Positions 43,311 to 51,992 of a stretch of DNA of 64,000 nucleotides are shown piece after piece. Location: positions 62,001 through 126,000 of the forward strand of contig NZ_JAUOTP010000001.1 of assembly GCF_030546695.1 (NCBI RefSeq), given 5' to 3'. Under the pieces are notes generated by a model, which made no database searches, was not told the DNA's origin, and saw only the letters and a list, made by a program, of their open reading frames with translations. Made by a program: the position numbers and the translations under genes. The number at the start of each line of letters is the position of its first letter. The first letter of the stretch is position 1. This stretch comes from Sphingomonas natans. GTDB lineage: Bacteria; Pseudomonadota; Alphaproteobacteria; Sphingomonadales; Sphingomonadaceae.

Positions 43311-44071
43311 TGCAGGTTCACGAACATCCCGCCATCGACGAGCAAGGCCGCGCCGGTGACGTAGGCGGCCATATCCGAGGCGAGGAAGACGATCGGGCCG
43401 GCGAGATCCTCGGGCATGCCGAGGCGGCCGAGCGGGGTGCGCTCTTCCATATATTTGCGCTTCTCGGCGTCGGCGAGATCATCCTTGTTGATCTCGGTGA
43501 GGATCGTGCCGGGCAGGACGCTGTTGCAGCGTATGCCATATTTGCCGAGCGCGATCGCGGTGGATTGCATCAGCGAATGCACGCCGGCCTTGGTTGGCGT
43601 GTAATGCGTCTGGAATTCGCCGCCGACGAGCGCGGAGATGGACGAGACCGCGACGATGGCGCCGCCATGACCCTGCTTGACCATCTGCTGGGCTGCGGCC
43701 TGGACCATGAAGTAAGCGCCGTGGAGATTGACGCGGAATGTGCGCTCGACGACGTCGACGGGCATATCGAGGAACGAATGGAACGGGCAGATGCCCGCAT
43801 TGCTGACCATCACGTCGACCTTGCCCAAGGCCTCCACCGCCTTCGCGACGAAGGCCTGCGCGGTTTCGGGATCGGCGACGTCGCCCTTCACCGCGATCGC
43901 CTTGCGGCCGAGCGCCTGGATCGCCTCGACACAGGCCTGCGCCGGGCCATCGCTATGTGCATAATTGATCGCGACATCGGCGCCATGCTGCGCCGCGCCG
44001 ATCGCGGCGGCACGGCCGATGCCGGTGGAGGCGCCGGTGACGAGTACGGTCTTGCCTTCGAGCAGCTTCAC
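43307..44071 (-). CDS. L-rhamnose 1-dehydrogenase (SDR, LRA1 type)
   Basis: A 254-residue short-chain dehydrogenase: TGASTGIGRAAA cofactor loop, SNAGICPFHSFLDMP, catalytic Ser in VSSISALVGGEFQTHYTPTKAG with the Y-x3-K pair, and a C-terminal VTGAALLVDGGMFVNLQ. The NAGICPFHSFLDMP and ISALVGG-QTHYTPTKAG stretches match the Azotobacter/Sphingomonas LRA1 enzymes as I recall them. It oxidises L-rhamnose to L-rhamnono-lactone in the cytoplasm, the first step of the pathway continued at 47987 and 45117. Confidence 0.95.
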   Translation of the reverse strand: MKLLEGKTVLVTGASTGIGRAAAIGAAQHGADVAINYAHSDGPAQACVEAIQALGRKAIAVKGDVADPETAQAFVAKAVEALGKVDVMVSNAGICPFHSFLDMPVDVVERTFRVNLHGAYFMVQAAAQQMVKQGHGGAIVAVSSISALVGGEFQTHYTPTKAGVHSLMQSTAIALGKYGIRCNSVLPGTILTEINKDDLADAEKRKYMEERTPLGRLGMPEDLAGPIVFLASDMAAYVTGAALLVDGGMFVNLQ

Positions 44072-44104
44072 GGTTGCAGTCCTTCTGTGTGGTGTTCGAT
44101 GTGC

Positions 44105-44920
44105 CTAGCGGCGCGGGGGCTTCGTGCGCGGGCTCCAGCCGAGATCCGAGCTGATCCGTTCGGCGGTTCCCCGGACGTCTTCGCCCAATGTCTCCATCCG
44201 CGCGTCGTCCATATATTGGGCGGCGCTGGAAACGCTGATCGCGGCGACGATCCGCCCCGATGCATCGCGGATCGGCGCGGCGACGCAGCGTATCTGATCC
44301 TGATTTTCCTCGAGATCGTAAGCGCGGCCCTCGGCGGCATAATCCTGCATCCGGGCGAGCCAGACGGCATAATCGGCCTTCGGCGCGCCGGACGCCTGAT
44401 CGGCATCGAACAGCCGGCGCCAGGCGGATTCGGTGCCGTCGATCAGCAGCGCCTTGCCGAGGCCGGTCGAGGTCAGCGGTTGGCGATCGCCGACGCGGCT
44501 CGAGATGTCGACGCGACGGCGGCCGGGTATCTTGTCGAGATACAGAGCGAGCTCGTTGTCGAGGCGGCCGAGATGGACGGTGTCTTCGCTGCGCTGGGCG
44601 AGTTCGTCGATGTGCGGGCGCGCGATCTGGACGACATCGGCCTGCGATTGGGCGAGGAAGCCGAGGTGGAGCAGCTTCGGGCCGAGCTGATAGCCTTCGC
44701 GCGGCAGGAAGGTGAGGAAGCCGCGATCGATCAGCGCATTGGCGAGGCGGTGCGCGGTCGATCGAGTAAGGCCCATGCGGCCGGAAAGCTCGGCCAGCTT
44801 GATCGGGCCGTCGATCACGTGATCGAGCATGTCGAGCCCGCGAAGGAGGGTCTGGCTACCCTGGACCTTCGCTTTTTCCTCGCCCGCCCCGGAATCTTCG
44901 TTTGACGCCGCTTTTCTCAT
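44105..44920 (-). CDS. IclR-family regulator of rhamnose catabolism
   Basis: A 271-residue regulator, winged helix at about residues 20-85 (LAELSGRMGLTRSTAHRLANALIDRG) and effector domain (LTSTGLGKALLIDG, CVAAPIRDASGRIVAAISVSSAAQYMDDARMETL). It sits at the head of the minus-strand rhamnose/lactate unit and diverges from rhmD; the shared 196-base promoter region holds two TTCCAC-N3-GTGGAA-type boxes. It is therefore the likely repressor of regulon 2. Rhamnonate or 2-keto-3-deoxyrhamnonate is a plausible effector. Confidence 0.92.
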   Translation of the reverse strand: MRKAASNEDSGAGEEKAKVQGSQTLLRGLDMLDHVIDGPIKLAELSGRMGLTRSTAHRLANALIDRGFLTFLPREGYQLGPKLLHLGFLAQSQADVVQIARPHIDELAQRSEDTVHLGRLDNELALYLDKIPGRRRVDISSRVGDRQPLTSTGLGKALLIDGTESAWRRLFDADQASGAPKADYAVWLARMQDYAAEGRAYDLEENQDQIRCVAAPIRDASGRIVAAISVSSAAQYMDDARMETLGEDVRGTAERISSDLGWSPRTKPPRR

Positions 44921-44934
44921 CTAATAACATCCTA

Positions 44935-44949
44935 TTCCATAAAGTGAGA
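44935..44949. promoter_or_regulatory. Palindromic operator, regulon 2 site b (TTCCAT-AAA-GTGAGA)
   Basis: It lies 15 bases in front of the rhamnose IclR start codon, where it would block transcription of the regulator and of the downstream lut genes. One half is of the TTCCAC type, the other GTGAGA as in regulon 1. Confidence 0.6.
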
Positions 44950-45062
44950 TAATGCAAACAGGCAGCCGGGGAGAGGCTTGCGGATTTCGCGTCACGACAC
45001 GCACGGATTTTCGCCATTTTCGACCCGTCATCTTTCATATGATGGCCTGAGGCGTCACGAAA

Positions 45063-45077
45063 TTCCACGATGTGGAT
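45063..45077. promoter_or_regulatory. Palindromic operator, regulon 2 site c (TTCCAC-GAT-GTGGAT)
   Basis: The wider context GAAATTCCAC-GAT-GTGGATTTCC is nearly palindromic over 23 bases. It lies 40 bases in front of the rhmD start and is shared with the divergent regulator. Confidence 0.78.
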
Positions 45078-45116
45078 TTCCGGGCGTGCCGCATGAAGCT
45101 TTGGGAGTTTTAAGAC

Positions 45117-46310
45117 GTGGCGATCGTTTCGTTGCCGAAGATCAATCATGTCCGCGCCTTCACCGTGCGCGGCGGCGGTGCCGACTATCACGATCAGGGC
45201 GAAGGCCACTGGATCGACAATCACATCGCCACGCCGATGTCGAAATATCCCGAATATCGCCAGTCGCGGCAGAGCTTCGGCATCAACGTGCTCGGCACTT
45301 TGGTCGTGGAGATCGAGGCCGAGGACGGCACGATCGGCTTTGCGGTGACGACCGGCGGCGAACCGGCGGCGTTCATCGTCGAGAAGCATCTCGCGCGCTT
45401 CCTCGAAGGCCGCAGCCCGACCGAATATGAGAAGATCTGGGATCAGATGTACTTCTCGACCCAATATTACGGGCGCAAGGGCATCGTCGTGAACGCGATC
45501 TCGGGTGTCGATCTGGCGCTCTGGGATCTGCTCGGCAAGCTGCGCCAGGAGCCCGTCTATCATATGCTGGGCGGCGCGGTGCGCGACGAGCTGCAATTCT
45601 ATGCGACGGGCGCGCGCCCGGATCTCGCCAAGGAATTCGGCTTCATCGGCGGCAAGATGGCGCTCCATCACGGTCCCGCCGAGGGCGTCGAAGGTCTGCA
45701 CAAGAACATCGCCGAGCTGGCCGAAATGCGCGAGCGCGTCGGCCCCGATTTCTGGCTGATGTGGGATTGCTGGATGGCGCTCGACGTCGACTATGCGACC
45801 CGCCTGGCGATCGCCGCGCACGAGCTGGGTCTCAAGTGGATCGAGGAGGCGATCAGCCCCGACGATTATTGGGGCTATGCCGCGCTCAAGCGCAACGTGC
45901 CCAAGGGCATGCTGGTGACGACCGGCGAGCATGAGGCGACCCGCTGGGGCTTCCGCATGCTGCTGGAGATGGATTGCTGTGACATCATCCAGCCCGACGT
46001 CGGCTGGTGCGGCGGCGTGACCGAATTGCTCAAGATCAGCGCGCTCGCCGATGCGGCGGGCAAGATGGTCGTGCCGCACGGTTCGTCGGTGTACAGCTAT
46101 CACTTCGTGATCACGCGCCACAATTCGCCGTTCGCCGAATTCCTGATGATGCATCCGGGGCCGACCGAGGTGGTGCCGATGTTCCATCCGCAGCTGATCG
46201 GCGAACCCGTCCCCCAGAACGGACGTCTCAAGGCCAGCGCGCTCGATGCGCCGGGCTTCGGCGTCGAGCTGAATCGCGATATTGCGATGCAGCGCCCCTA
46301 CACTCACTGA
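45117..46310 (+). CDS. rhmD: L-rhamnonate dehydratase
   Basis: A 397-residue enolase-superfamily enzyme starting at GTG 45117. It is nearly colinear with E. coli Rhm[117 protein letters not shown] and FGVELNRDI. It converts L-rhamnonate to 2-keto-3-deoxy-L-rhamnonate. First gene of the plus-strand rhamnose operon (45117 to about 51847), preceded by the operator at 45063. Confidence 0.97.
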   Translation: MAIVSLPKINHVRAFTVRGGGADYHDQGEGHWIDNHIATPMSKYPEYRQSRQSFGINVLGTLVVEIEAEDGTIGFAVTTGGEPAAFIVEKHLARFLEGRSPTEYEKIWDQMYFSTQYYGRKGIVVNAISGVDLALWDLLGKLRQEPVYHMLGGAVRDELQFYATGARPDLAKEFGFIGGKMALHHGPAEGVEGLHKNIAELAEMRERVGPDFWLMWDCWMALDVDYATRLAIAAHELGLKWIEEAISPDDYWGYAALKRNVPKGMLVTTGEHEATRWGFRMLLEMDCCDIIQPDVGWCGGVTELLKISALADAAGKMVVPHGSSVYSYHFVITRHNSPFAEFLMMHPGPTEVVPMFHPQLIGEPVPQNGRLKASALDAPGFGVELNRDIAMQRPYTH

Positions 46311-46324
46311 ACGAAAGCGAACCA

Positions 46325-47182
46325 ATGAAGCTCTGCCGCTACGGGCCGGTTGGCCAGGAAAAGCCCGGCCTCGTCGACGCCGACGGTGCGATCCGCGATC
46401 TTTCGGGCATCGTCGCCGACATCACGATCGAGACGCTGGCGCAGGCGCAGGCGGCCGATCCGGCGTCGCTGCCGCTGGTCGAAGGCAGCCCGCGTTATGG
46501 CGTGCCGTTCGCGGGCATCGGCAAGATCGTCGCGATCGGGCTCAACTATCGCGATCATGCGATCGAATCGAACCTGCCGATCCCGACCGAGCCGGTCATG
46601 TTCATGAAGGCGCTGTCGAGCCTTTCCGGCCCCTATGACGATGTCATGCTGCCCAAGGATTCGACCTATTCCGACTGGGAGGTCGAGCTCGGCGTGATCA
46701 TCGGCAAGACCTGCCGCTACGTCAGCCAGGACGACGCGCTCGACAAGGTTGCGGGCTATGTCCTCGCCAACGACGTGTCGGAGCGCTTCAACCAGAAGCA
46801 GCGCGGCAGCCAGTGGAGCAAGGGCAAGGGCCACGACACCTTCTGCCCGGTCGGCCCGTGGCTCGTGACGCCCGACGAGGTCGGCGACGCGCAGGAGCTG
46901 GACATGCATCTCGACGTCAACGGCACGCGCATGCAGACCGGCAACACGCGGACGATGATCTTCAACCTGAAGGAAATCATCTCCTACGTCAGCGAATATG
47001 TGACGCTGTATCCGGGCGATCTGGTCATCACCGGTACGCCTCCGGGCGTGGGCGAGGGCAAGAAGCCCGATGCCATCTACCTGAAGGCGGGTGACGTGAT
47101 GGAGCTCGGCATCGCCAAGCTGGGCACGCAGAAGCAGAACGTCGTCGCATGGAGCCAGCTTGGCGACGAGGTGCTCGCATGA
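46325..47182 (+). CDS. L-2,4-diketo-3-deoxyrhamnonate hydrolase (FAH family, LRA6 type)
   Basis: A 285-residue fumarylacetoacetate-hydrolase family protein. IGLNYRDHAIESNLPIPTEPVMFMK, DSTYSDWEVELGVIIGKTCRYVS with the acidic metal ligands, GYVLANDVSERFNQKQRGSQWSKGKGHDTFCPVGPWLVT and TGTPPGVGEGKKP are the expected motifs. In the non-phosphorylating rhamnose pathway it cleaves the diketo acid to pyruvate and L-lactate. Its neighbour on the 3' side, overlapping by four bases, is the dehydrogenase that makes that diketo acid. Confidence 0.93.
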   Translation: MKLCRYGPVGQEKPGLVDADGAIRDLSGIVADITIETLAQAQAADPASLPLVEGSPRYGVPFAGIGKIVAIGLNYRDHAIESNLPIPTEPVMFMKALSSLSGPYDDVMLPKDSTYSDWEVELGVIIGKTCRYVSQDDALDKVAGYVLANDVSERFNQKQRGSQWSKGKGHDTFCPVGPWLVTPDEVGDAQELDMHLDVNGTRMQTGNTRTMIFNLKEIISYVSEYVTLYPGDLVITGTPPGVGEGKKPDAIYLKAGDVMELGIAKLGTQKQNVVAWSQLGDEVLA

Positions 47183-47928
47183 GCGTCTATCAGGGCCGCT
47201 TCGAGGGCCGTTGCGCGATCGTCACCGGCGGGGCCTCGGGCCTCGGCAAGGCGGCTGCGGCGCGGATCGTCGCCGAGGGCGGCAAGGTCGTCCTGTGGGA
47301 CCTGAACGCGGATGCGCTGGCGGCGGCGAAGGCCGAGACCGGCGCGACCGACGTCGTCGCGCTCGACGTGTCGGACCAGGCTGCGGTGGCTGCGGCTGCC
47401 AAGGCGAGCGAGGCCGCGCTTGGCAAGGTCGACATCCTGATCTGCTCGGCGGGCATTACCGGTGCGACCGCGCCGGTTCATGAATATCCGCTCGACAGCT
47501 GGAAGCGCGTCGTCGACATCAACTTGAACGGCTTGTTCTATTGCTGCCGCGAGGTCGTGCCGCTGCTGCTGGCCAACGGTTATGGCCGGATCGTCAACGT
47601 CGCCTCGGTCGCGGGCAAGGAAGGCAATCCGAACGCCAGCGCCTATTCGGCGACGAAGGCGGGCGTGATCGGTCTGACCAAGAGCCTGGGCAAGGAGCTG
47701 GCCGAAAAGGGCGTGATCGCCAACGCGCTTACGCCTGCGACGTTCGAGAGCCCGATCCTGGCGCAGCTGCCGAAGAGCCAGGTCGATTATATGCGCTCCA
47801 AGATCCCGATGGGGCGCTTGGGCGAAATCTCCGAATCCGCGGCGATGGTGTGCTTCATGGCGTCCGAGGAGTGCAGCTTCACGACCGCCTCCACTTTCGA
47901 CACGTCGGGCGGCCGCACCACCTTCTGA
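47179..47928 (+). CDS. 2-keto-3-deoxy-L-rhamnonate 4-dehydrogenase (SDR, LRA5 type)
   Basis: A 249-residue SDR starting at ATG 47179 (ATGA overlap). TGGASGLGKAAAARIV binds the cofactor; Ser in VNVASVAGKEGNPNASAYSATKAG and the following Tyr-x3-Lys form the active site; the C-terminus SFTTASTFDTSGGRTTF is typical of sugar-acid SDRs. It would oxidise 2-keto-3-deoxy-L-rhamnonate at C4 to the 2,4-diketo acid. No LRA4-type aldolase is seen, consistent with this branch being used. Confidence 0.92.
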   Translation: MSVYQGRFEGRCAIVTGGASGLGKAAAARIVAEGGKVVLWDLNADALAAAKAETGATDVVALDVSDQAAVAAAAKASEAALGKVDILICSAGITGATAPVHEYPLDSWKRVVDINLNGLFYCCREVVPLLLANGYGRIVNVASVAGKEGNPNASAYSATKAGVIGLTKSLGKELAEKGVIANALTPATFESPILAQLPKSQVDYMRSKIPMGRLGEISESAAMVCFMASEECSFTTASTFDTSGGRTTF

Positions 47929-47986
47929 CCTCATCGCGACGCAGCCGGCCGGACAGAGCCGGCGCGTCGCACTTCTGGAGAGGCCG

Positions 47987-48895
47987 ATGGCCGCGATCCC
48001 GTTCGTCGATGCGCATGTCCATCTGTGGGATCTGGATCATATCCATTATTCCTGGCTGACGCCGCCGTTCAGCGACGAAGGCCCGAACGGCAGCGTCGAG
48101 AGCATCGCGCACGATTACGGCGTCGCCGACTATCGCGCGGACATGGCGAAATGGAACGTCGTCGGCGCGGTCCATATCGATGCGGGCGCCGATCCCGAGC
48201 AGGCGCTGCACGAGACCGAATGGCTCGAGGGTGTCGCCGACCGGGACGGCCTGCCGACGGCGATCGTCGCCTTCGCGCCGCTCCATGATCCGAAGGTAGA
48301 GGCGCTGCTGGAGGCGCAGGCCGCGCATCCGCGCGTGCGGGGCATCCGCCAGATCGTCAACTGGCACACCAATCCGCTGCGGACCTACACGCCGCACGAC
48401 GTGACGCAGGACGATCAATGGTGGGCGGGCTATGGCCTGCTCGGCAAATATCGCCTGTCGTTCGACCTGCAATGCTATGCCGGGCAGATGGCGGGGCTCG
48501 CACCGCTGATCGAGCGGCACGAGGACGTGCCCGTCATCATCAATCATATCGGCATGCCGGTGACGACCGATCGCGAGGGCGTGACGCGCTGGCGCTATGG
48601 CCTGCGCGCGCTGGCGGCGCTGCCGCATGTCGCGATCAAATTGTCGGGCCTGGGCTTCATCGCGCGCGACTGGACGCTCGCAAGCGTGCGGCCGTTCCTT
48701 TTGGAGGCGATCGACATGTTCGGCACCGAGCGCTGCCTGTTCGCGAGCGACAGCCCGACCGACAAATTGTTCGCGCCGCTCGATCGCTATCTGGAAGCCT
48801 ATCACGCGATCGCCGCCGATTTCTCCGAGGACGAGCAGCGCGATCTGTTCGGCCGCAACGCCAACCGCATCTATAGACTGGGACTGGACCTATGA
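47987..48895 (+). CDS. L-rhamnono-gamma-lactonase (amidohydrolase, LRA2 type)
   Basis: A 302-residue metal-dependent hydrolase: FVDAHVHLWDLDHIHYSWL near the N-terminus, GAVHIDAGADPEQALHETEWL, VRGIRQIVNWH, VIINHIGMPVTTDREG, AIKLSGLGF and CLFASDSPTDKLF. This is the COG3618 lactonase family used in rhamnose and fucose pathways. No signal peptide, so it acts in the cytoplasm, in contrast to the Tat-exported relative at 11306. A 58-base gap separates it from the SDR gene. Confidence 0.93.
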   Translation: MAAIPFVDAHVHLWDLDHIHYSWLTPPFSDEGPNGSVESIAHDYGVADYRADMAKWNVVGAVHIDAGADPEQALHETEWLEGVADRDGLPTAIVAFAPLHDPKVEALLEAQAAHPRVRGIRQIVNWHTNPLRTYTPHDVTQDDQWWAGYGLLGKYRLSFDLQCYAGQMAGLAPLIERHEDVPVIINHIGMPVTTDREGVTRWRYGLRALAALPHVAIKLSGLGFIARDWTLASVRPFLLEAIDMFGTERCLFASDSPTDKLFAPLDRYLEAYHAIAADFSEDEQRDLFGRNANRIYRLGLDL

Positions 48896-49968
48896 CGCCC
48901 AACCCGCTGATCGGCATTCTCTATCACTGGCTTGGGGGCCTCGCCTCGGCGAGCTTCTACGTGCCGTATCGCGGCGTGAAGCGCTGGTCGTGGGAGATTT
49001 ACTGGCTCACGGGCGGCATCTTCTCCTGGGTGGTGGCGCCGTGGTTCTTCGCCGGGCTGCAGACGCACGATCTGCTCGGCGTACTCGGCCGGACGCCGAC
49101 CAACATCAAGCTGTGGGCGATCTTCTTCGGCGTGCTCTGGGGCTTCGGCGGGCTCGGCTACGGTCTGGTCATGCGCTATCTGGGGTTGTCGCTGGGGATG
49201 GCCGTGGTGCTGGGGCTGTGTACGGTCTTCGGCACGCTGATACCGCCGCTGTTCACCGGCGAATTCCACGAGAAATTGCTGGCGACCGCATCCGGCAACA
49301 TCGTGCTGTTGGGCCTCGCGCTTACATTGCTGGGAATCGTGATCGTCGCGATCGCGGGTGGCAAGAAGGATGCGATGCTCACCGAGGAGCAGAAGCGCGC
49401 GGTCGTTGCCGAGTTCGATTTCAAGAAGGGCGTCATCGTCGCGATATTCGCCGGCATCATGTCGGCCTGCTTCGCCTTCGGCCTGGCCGCCGGCGAGCCG
49501 ATCAAGGCGGTGTCGGCCGCCGCCGGCACGGGCCCCTTGTGGACCGGGCTGCCGGTGCTCTGCCTCGTCATGTTCGGCGGGCTGCTCACCAACGCGATCT
49601 GGTGCGCGATTCTGATCGTCCGCAATCGCTCGGTCGGGCAGTTTGCGGGCGCAGCGAGCGACGGCAACGGCCGCGCGCCCCTGCTGGCCAATTATGCACT
49701 GAGCGCGCTTGCCGGCACGACCTGGTATTTCCAGTTCTTCTTCTACACGATGGGCGAGAGCCAGATGGGACGCCTCGGCTTTTCGAGCTGGACGGTCCAC
49801 ATGGCCAGCATCATCATCTTCGGCACGCTCTGGGGCTTCGCCTTCCGCGAGTGGAAGGATGCCGGGCCGAAGGTAAAGGCGATCGTCTGGTGCGGCATCG
49901 GCATGCTGCTGATCGCCACGATCGTGATCGGCTACGGCAACCGGCTCGCGCTGGGCACCGGCGTATGA
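48892..49968 (+). CDS. rhaT: L-rhamnose:proton symporter
   Basis: A 358-residue, ten-helix permease of the RhaT family. MTPNPLIGILYHWLGGLASASFYVPYRGVKRWSWEIYWLTGGIFSWV, FGGLGYGLVMRYLGLSLGMAV, FFYTMGESQMGRLGFSSWTVHMASIIIFGTLWGF are characteristic. It is slightly longer than E. coli RhaT (344). It overlaps lactonase and GH43 genes by four bases, so uptake and catabolism are encoded in one message. Confidence 0.96.
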   Translation: MTPNPLIGILYHWLGGLASASFYVPYRGVKRWSWEIYWLTGGIFSWVVAPWFFAGLQTHDLLGVLGRTPTNIKLWAIFFGVLWGFGGLGYGLVMRYLGLSLGMAVVLGLCTVFGTLIPPLFTGEFHEKLLATASGNIVLLGLALTLLGIVIVAIAGGKKDAMLTEEQKRAVVAEFDFKKGVIVAIFAGIMSACFAFGLAAGEPIKAVSAAAGTGPLWTGLPVLCLVMFGGLLTNAIWCAILIVRNRSVGQFAGAASDGNGRAPLLANYALSALAGTTWYFQFFFYTMGESQMGRLGFSSWTVHMASIIIFGTLWGFAFREWKDAGPKVKAIVWCGIGMLLIATIVIGYGNRLALGTGV

Positions 49969-51038
49969 GGCCGACTGCGGCGCTCGCGGCGCTGTTGCTG
50001 GCGGCCGCCACGCCGGCGGTTGCGGCACCCGCGCCGCTCGATGCGCCGCTGGTGATGACCGACATGCATCTGCACGATCCGTGGATCGTCGCCGATGAAG
50101 CGAGCCGGACCTATTATCTGTTCACGCGCAACGAAGCCGCGATGACGGGCGACAAGCGCCTCGGCACGATGGTCTATGCCAGCCGCGATCTGAAGCACTG
50201 GACCAAGCCCAAGCTCGCGTTCGTGCTGCCCGAGGGGCTGTGGGCCAATGCCGGCGCGTGGGCGCCCGAAGTGCATCGCTGGAAGGGTAAGTGGTATCTC
50301 TTCACGACCTTCCACAACAGCAAGGCGGTGATCGGCAAGGTCGGCCCGCGCGAAACCTACCGGCGCGGCACCGTGCTGGCCGTGTCCGATACGGTCGACG
50401 GGACCTACACGCTGGTGCGCGGCGGCGAGCCGATCGTGGACAAGGCGCAGATGACGCTCGACGGATCGCTCTATGTCGATCCCAAGGGCAAGCCGTGGAT
50501 CGTCTATGCGCATGAGTGGTGGCAGATGGTGGACGGCACGATCGAGGCCGCGCCGCTGAAGGACGACCTGTCGATCGCCGGCCCCGCACGCGTGCTGTTC
50601 AAGGCGAGCGAAGGCCCGTGGGTCGTCGGGCAGAAACAGCCGCTGGGCGACACGGTGTTCGTGACCGACGGGCCCGAGCTCTATCGCAGCAAGACCGGCG
50701 CTTTGCTGATGCTGTGGTCGAGCTATGGCGAGAAGGGCTATGTCGAGGCGCAGGCGCGATCGAAGAGCGGCGGGATCGAGGGGCCGTGGGAGCAACTCGG
50801 GCCGCTCGTCCAGCGCGACAGCGGGCATGGCATGGTCTTCAAGAGCTTCGACGGCAAATTGATGATGGTGCTCCACCGGCCCTTCGCCAACGCGCTCGGC
50901 AAGCTTTACGAGATGCGCGACGATGGCGACCGGCTGAGCGTGGTGCGCGAGGCGACGGAGCTGGATGGCGAGGCCTATCCCACCCATCCGTGCGTCGCCG
51001 GGCACAGTTCGTTCGACGGCGTGACGCCGGGGTGCTGA
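49965..51038 (+). CDS. Exported GH43-family glycosidase
   Basis: A 357-residue five-bladed propeller with a signal peptide (MRPTAALAALLLAAATPAVAAPAP). MHLHDPWIVADEASRTYYLF gives the general-base Asp, WAPEVHRWKGKWYLFTTFH is the classic GH43 second strand, and SEGPWVVGQ probably holds the acid Glu. GH43 enzymes cut arabinan, xylan or galactan chains; this subfamily cannot be named. It is in the rhamnose operon after rhaT. Confidence 0.88.
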   Translation: MRPTAALAALLLAAATPAVAAPAPLDAPLVMTDMHLHDPWIVADEASRTYYLFTRNEAAMTGDKRLGTMVYASRDLKHWTKPKLAFVLPEGLWANAGAWAPEVHRWKGKWYLFTTFHNSKAVIGKVGPRETYRRGTVLAVSDTVDGTYTLVRGGEPIVDKAQMTLDGSLYVDPKGKPWIVYAHEWWQMVDGTIEAAPLKDDLSIAGPARVLFKASEGPWVVGQKQPLGDTVFVTDGPELYRSKTGALLMLWSSYGEKGYVEAQARSKSGGIEGPWEQLGPLVQRDSGHGMVFKSFDGKLMMVLHRPFANALGKLYEMRDDGDRLSVVREATELDGEAYPTHPCVAGHSSFDGVTPGC

Positions 51039-51847
51039 CGGGCAAACCCTGGCCGCTGCGGGGAGCCGGAAGCTTCACGCTCGAACAGCCGGATTGCGCG
51101 GCGGAGACGGCCGTCGTGACCGCCGTGCAAGATCCGGTGATGATCGAGTTTTCCGCCGAGCGGCCCAACGGCCGGGCGATGCTCGTGCTGGGCGGGGGCG
51201 GCTACACCGCGCTGATGGCCGGGCGGGAGGGCGTGCAGGTCGCGCTCTGGCTGAATGGCCTGGGCTATCAGGCATTCGTGCTGATCCATCGCTTTCCGAA
51301 TGCCGAGAATGGAGAGGCCGCACCGCTCGACGATGCGATTGCGGCGATGCGGGCGATCCGCGCGAGCGGGGTGCGCGAGGTCGGCGCGGTCGGGCTTTCG
51401 TCGGGCGGGCATCTCGCGGCGTGCCTGGCGGCCGAATATCCTGCCGAGTGGGCAAGCGAGCCCGGAGACTCCTATCGACCCGACGTGATGGTGATCGGCT
51501 ACGGGCCGATCTCGACCAACGCCAAGGGCCGGACGATCGTGGCCGACAAGGCGCCGCTGCCGCCGGCCGAGAAGCAGGCGATGTACGATCGGCTGCAGCC
51601 CGACGCGCAACTGCTGCCCGCGCCGCCGCCTGCCTTCATCGTCTATTCTGGCAACGATCCGGTCGTGCCGGTCGAAAATGCGTTCCGGCTGCATCGCGCG
51701 ATCGTCGAGGCGAAGGGCACGTCCGAACTGCATATCTTCGCCGATGCGCCGCACGGCTTCGCGCTCGATACGCCGGGGCTGCCGGTGTCGCGCTGGCCGG
51801 CGCTGTGTGAGGCCTGGCTGCGGCAGATCGGGTTTCTCGACGACTGA
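51032..51847 (+). CDS. Alpha/beta-hydrolase, esterase-like
   Basis: A 271-residue protein starting at GTG 51032, seven bases inside the GH43 stop. MLVLGGGGYTALMAGREGVQVALWL forms the oxyanion region, VGLSSGGHLAACLAAEYP carries the nucleophile Ser, VYSGNDPVVPVENA the Asp, ADAPHGFALD the His. It is related to the exported esterase at 41533 but has no signal peptide, so it should act in the cytoplasm, perhaps on acetylated imported oligosaccharides. Last gene of the rhamnose operon. Confidence 0.8.
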   Translation: MLTGKPWPLRGAGSFTLEQPDCAAETAVVTAVQDPVMIEFSAERPNGRAMLVLGGGGYTALMAGREGVQVALWLNGLGYQAFVLIHRFPNAENGEAAPLDDAIAAMRAIRASGVREVGAVGLSSGGHLAACLAAEYPAEWASEPGDSYRPDVMVIGYGPISTNAKGRTIVADKAPLPPAEKQAMYDRLQPDAQLLPAPPPAFIVYSGNDPVVPVENAFRLHRAIVEAKGTSELHIFADAPHGFALDTPGLPVSRWPALCEAWLRQIGFLDD

Positions 51848-51856
51848 CTGTCTGAC

Positions 51857-51968
51857 CCATCCCGTTCGGTTCGAGCAGCTTCGAGCGAAGTCGAGAAGCG
51901 TTCGTCGAGAACTGCTTCTCGACTGCGATCTCGACAAGCTCGATCTTCGCTCGAAGCCAACGGGGGAT
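51857..51968. repeat. Dispersed inverted repeat, type B copy 1
   Basis: The left end CCCGTTCGGTTCGAGC pairs with the right end GCTCGAAGCCAACGGGG, with internal TTCGAGCGAAG and TCTCGACAAGCTCGA elements. It sits between the esterase gene and GH28. Similar elements lie at 53285 and 60677. Confidence 0.85.
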
Positions 51969-51992
51969 GTAACACCTAGGAGGTGCACCTCG

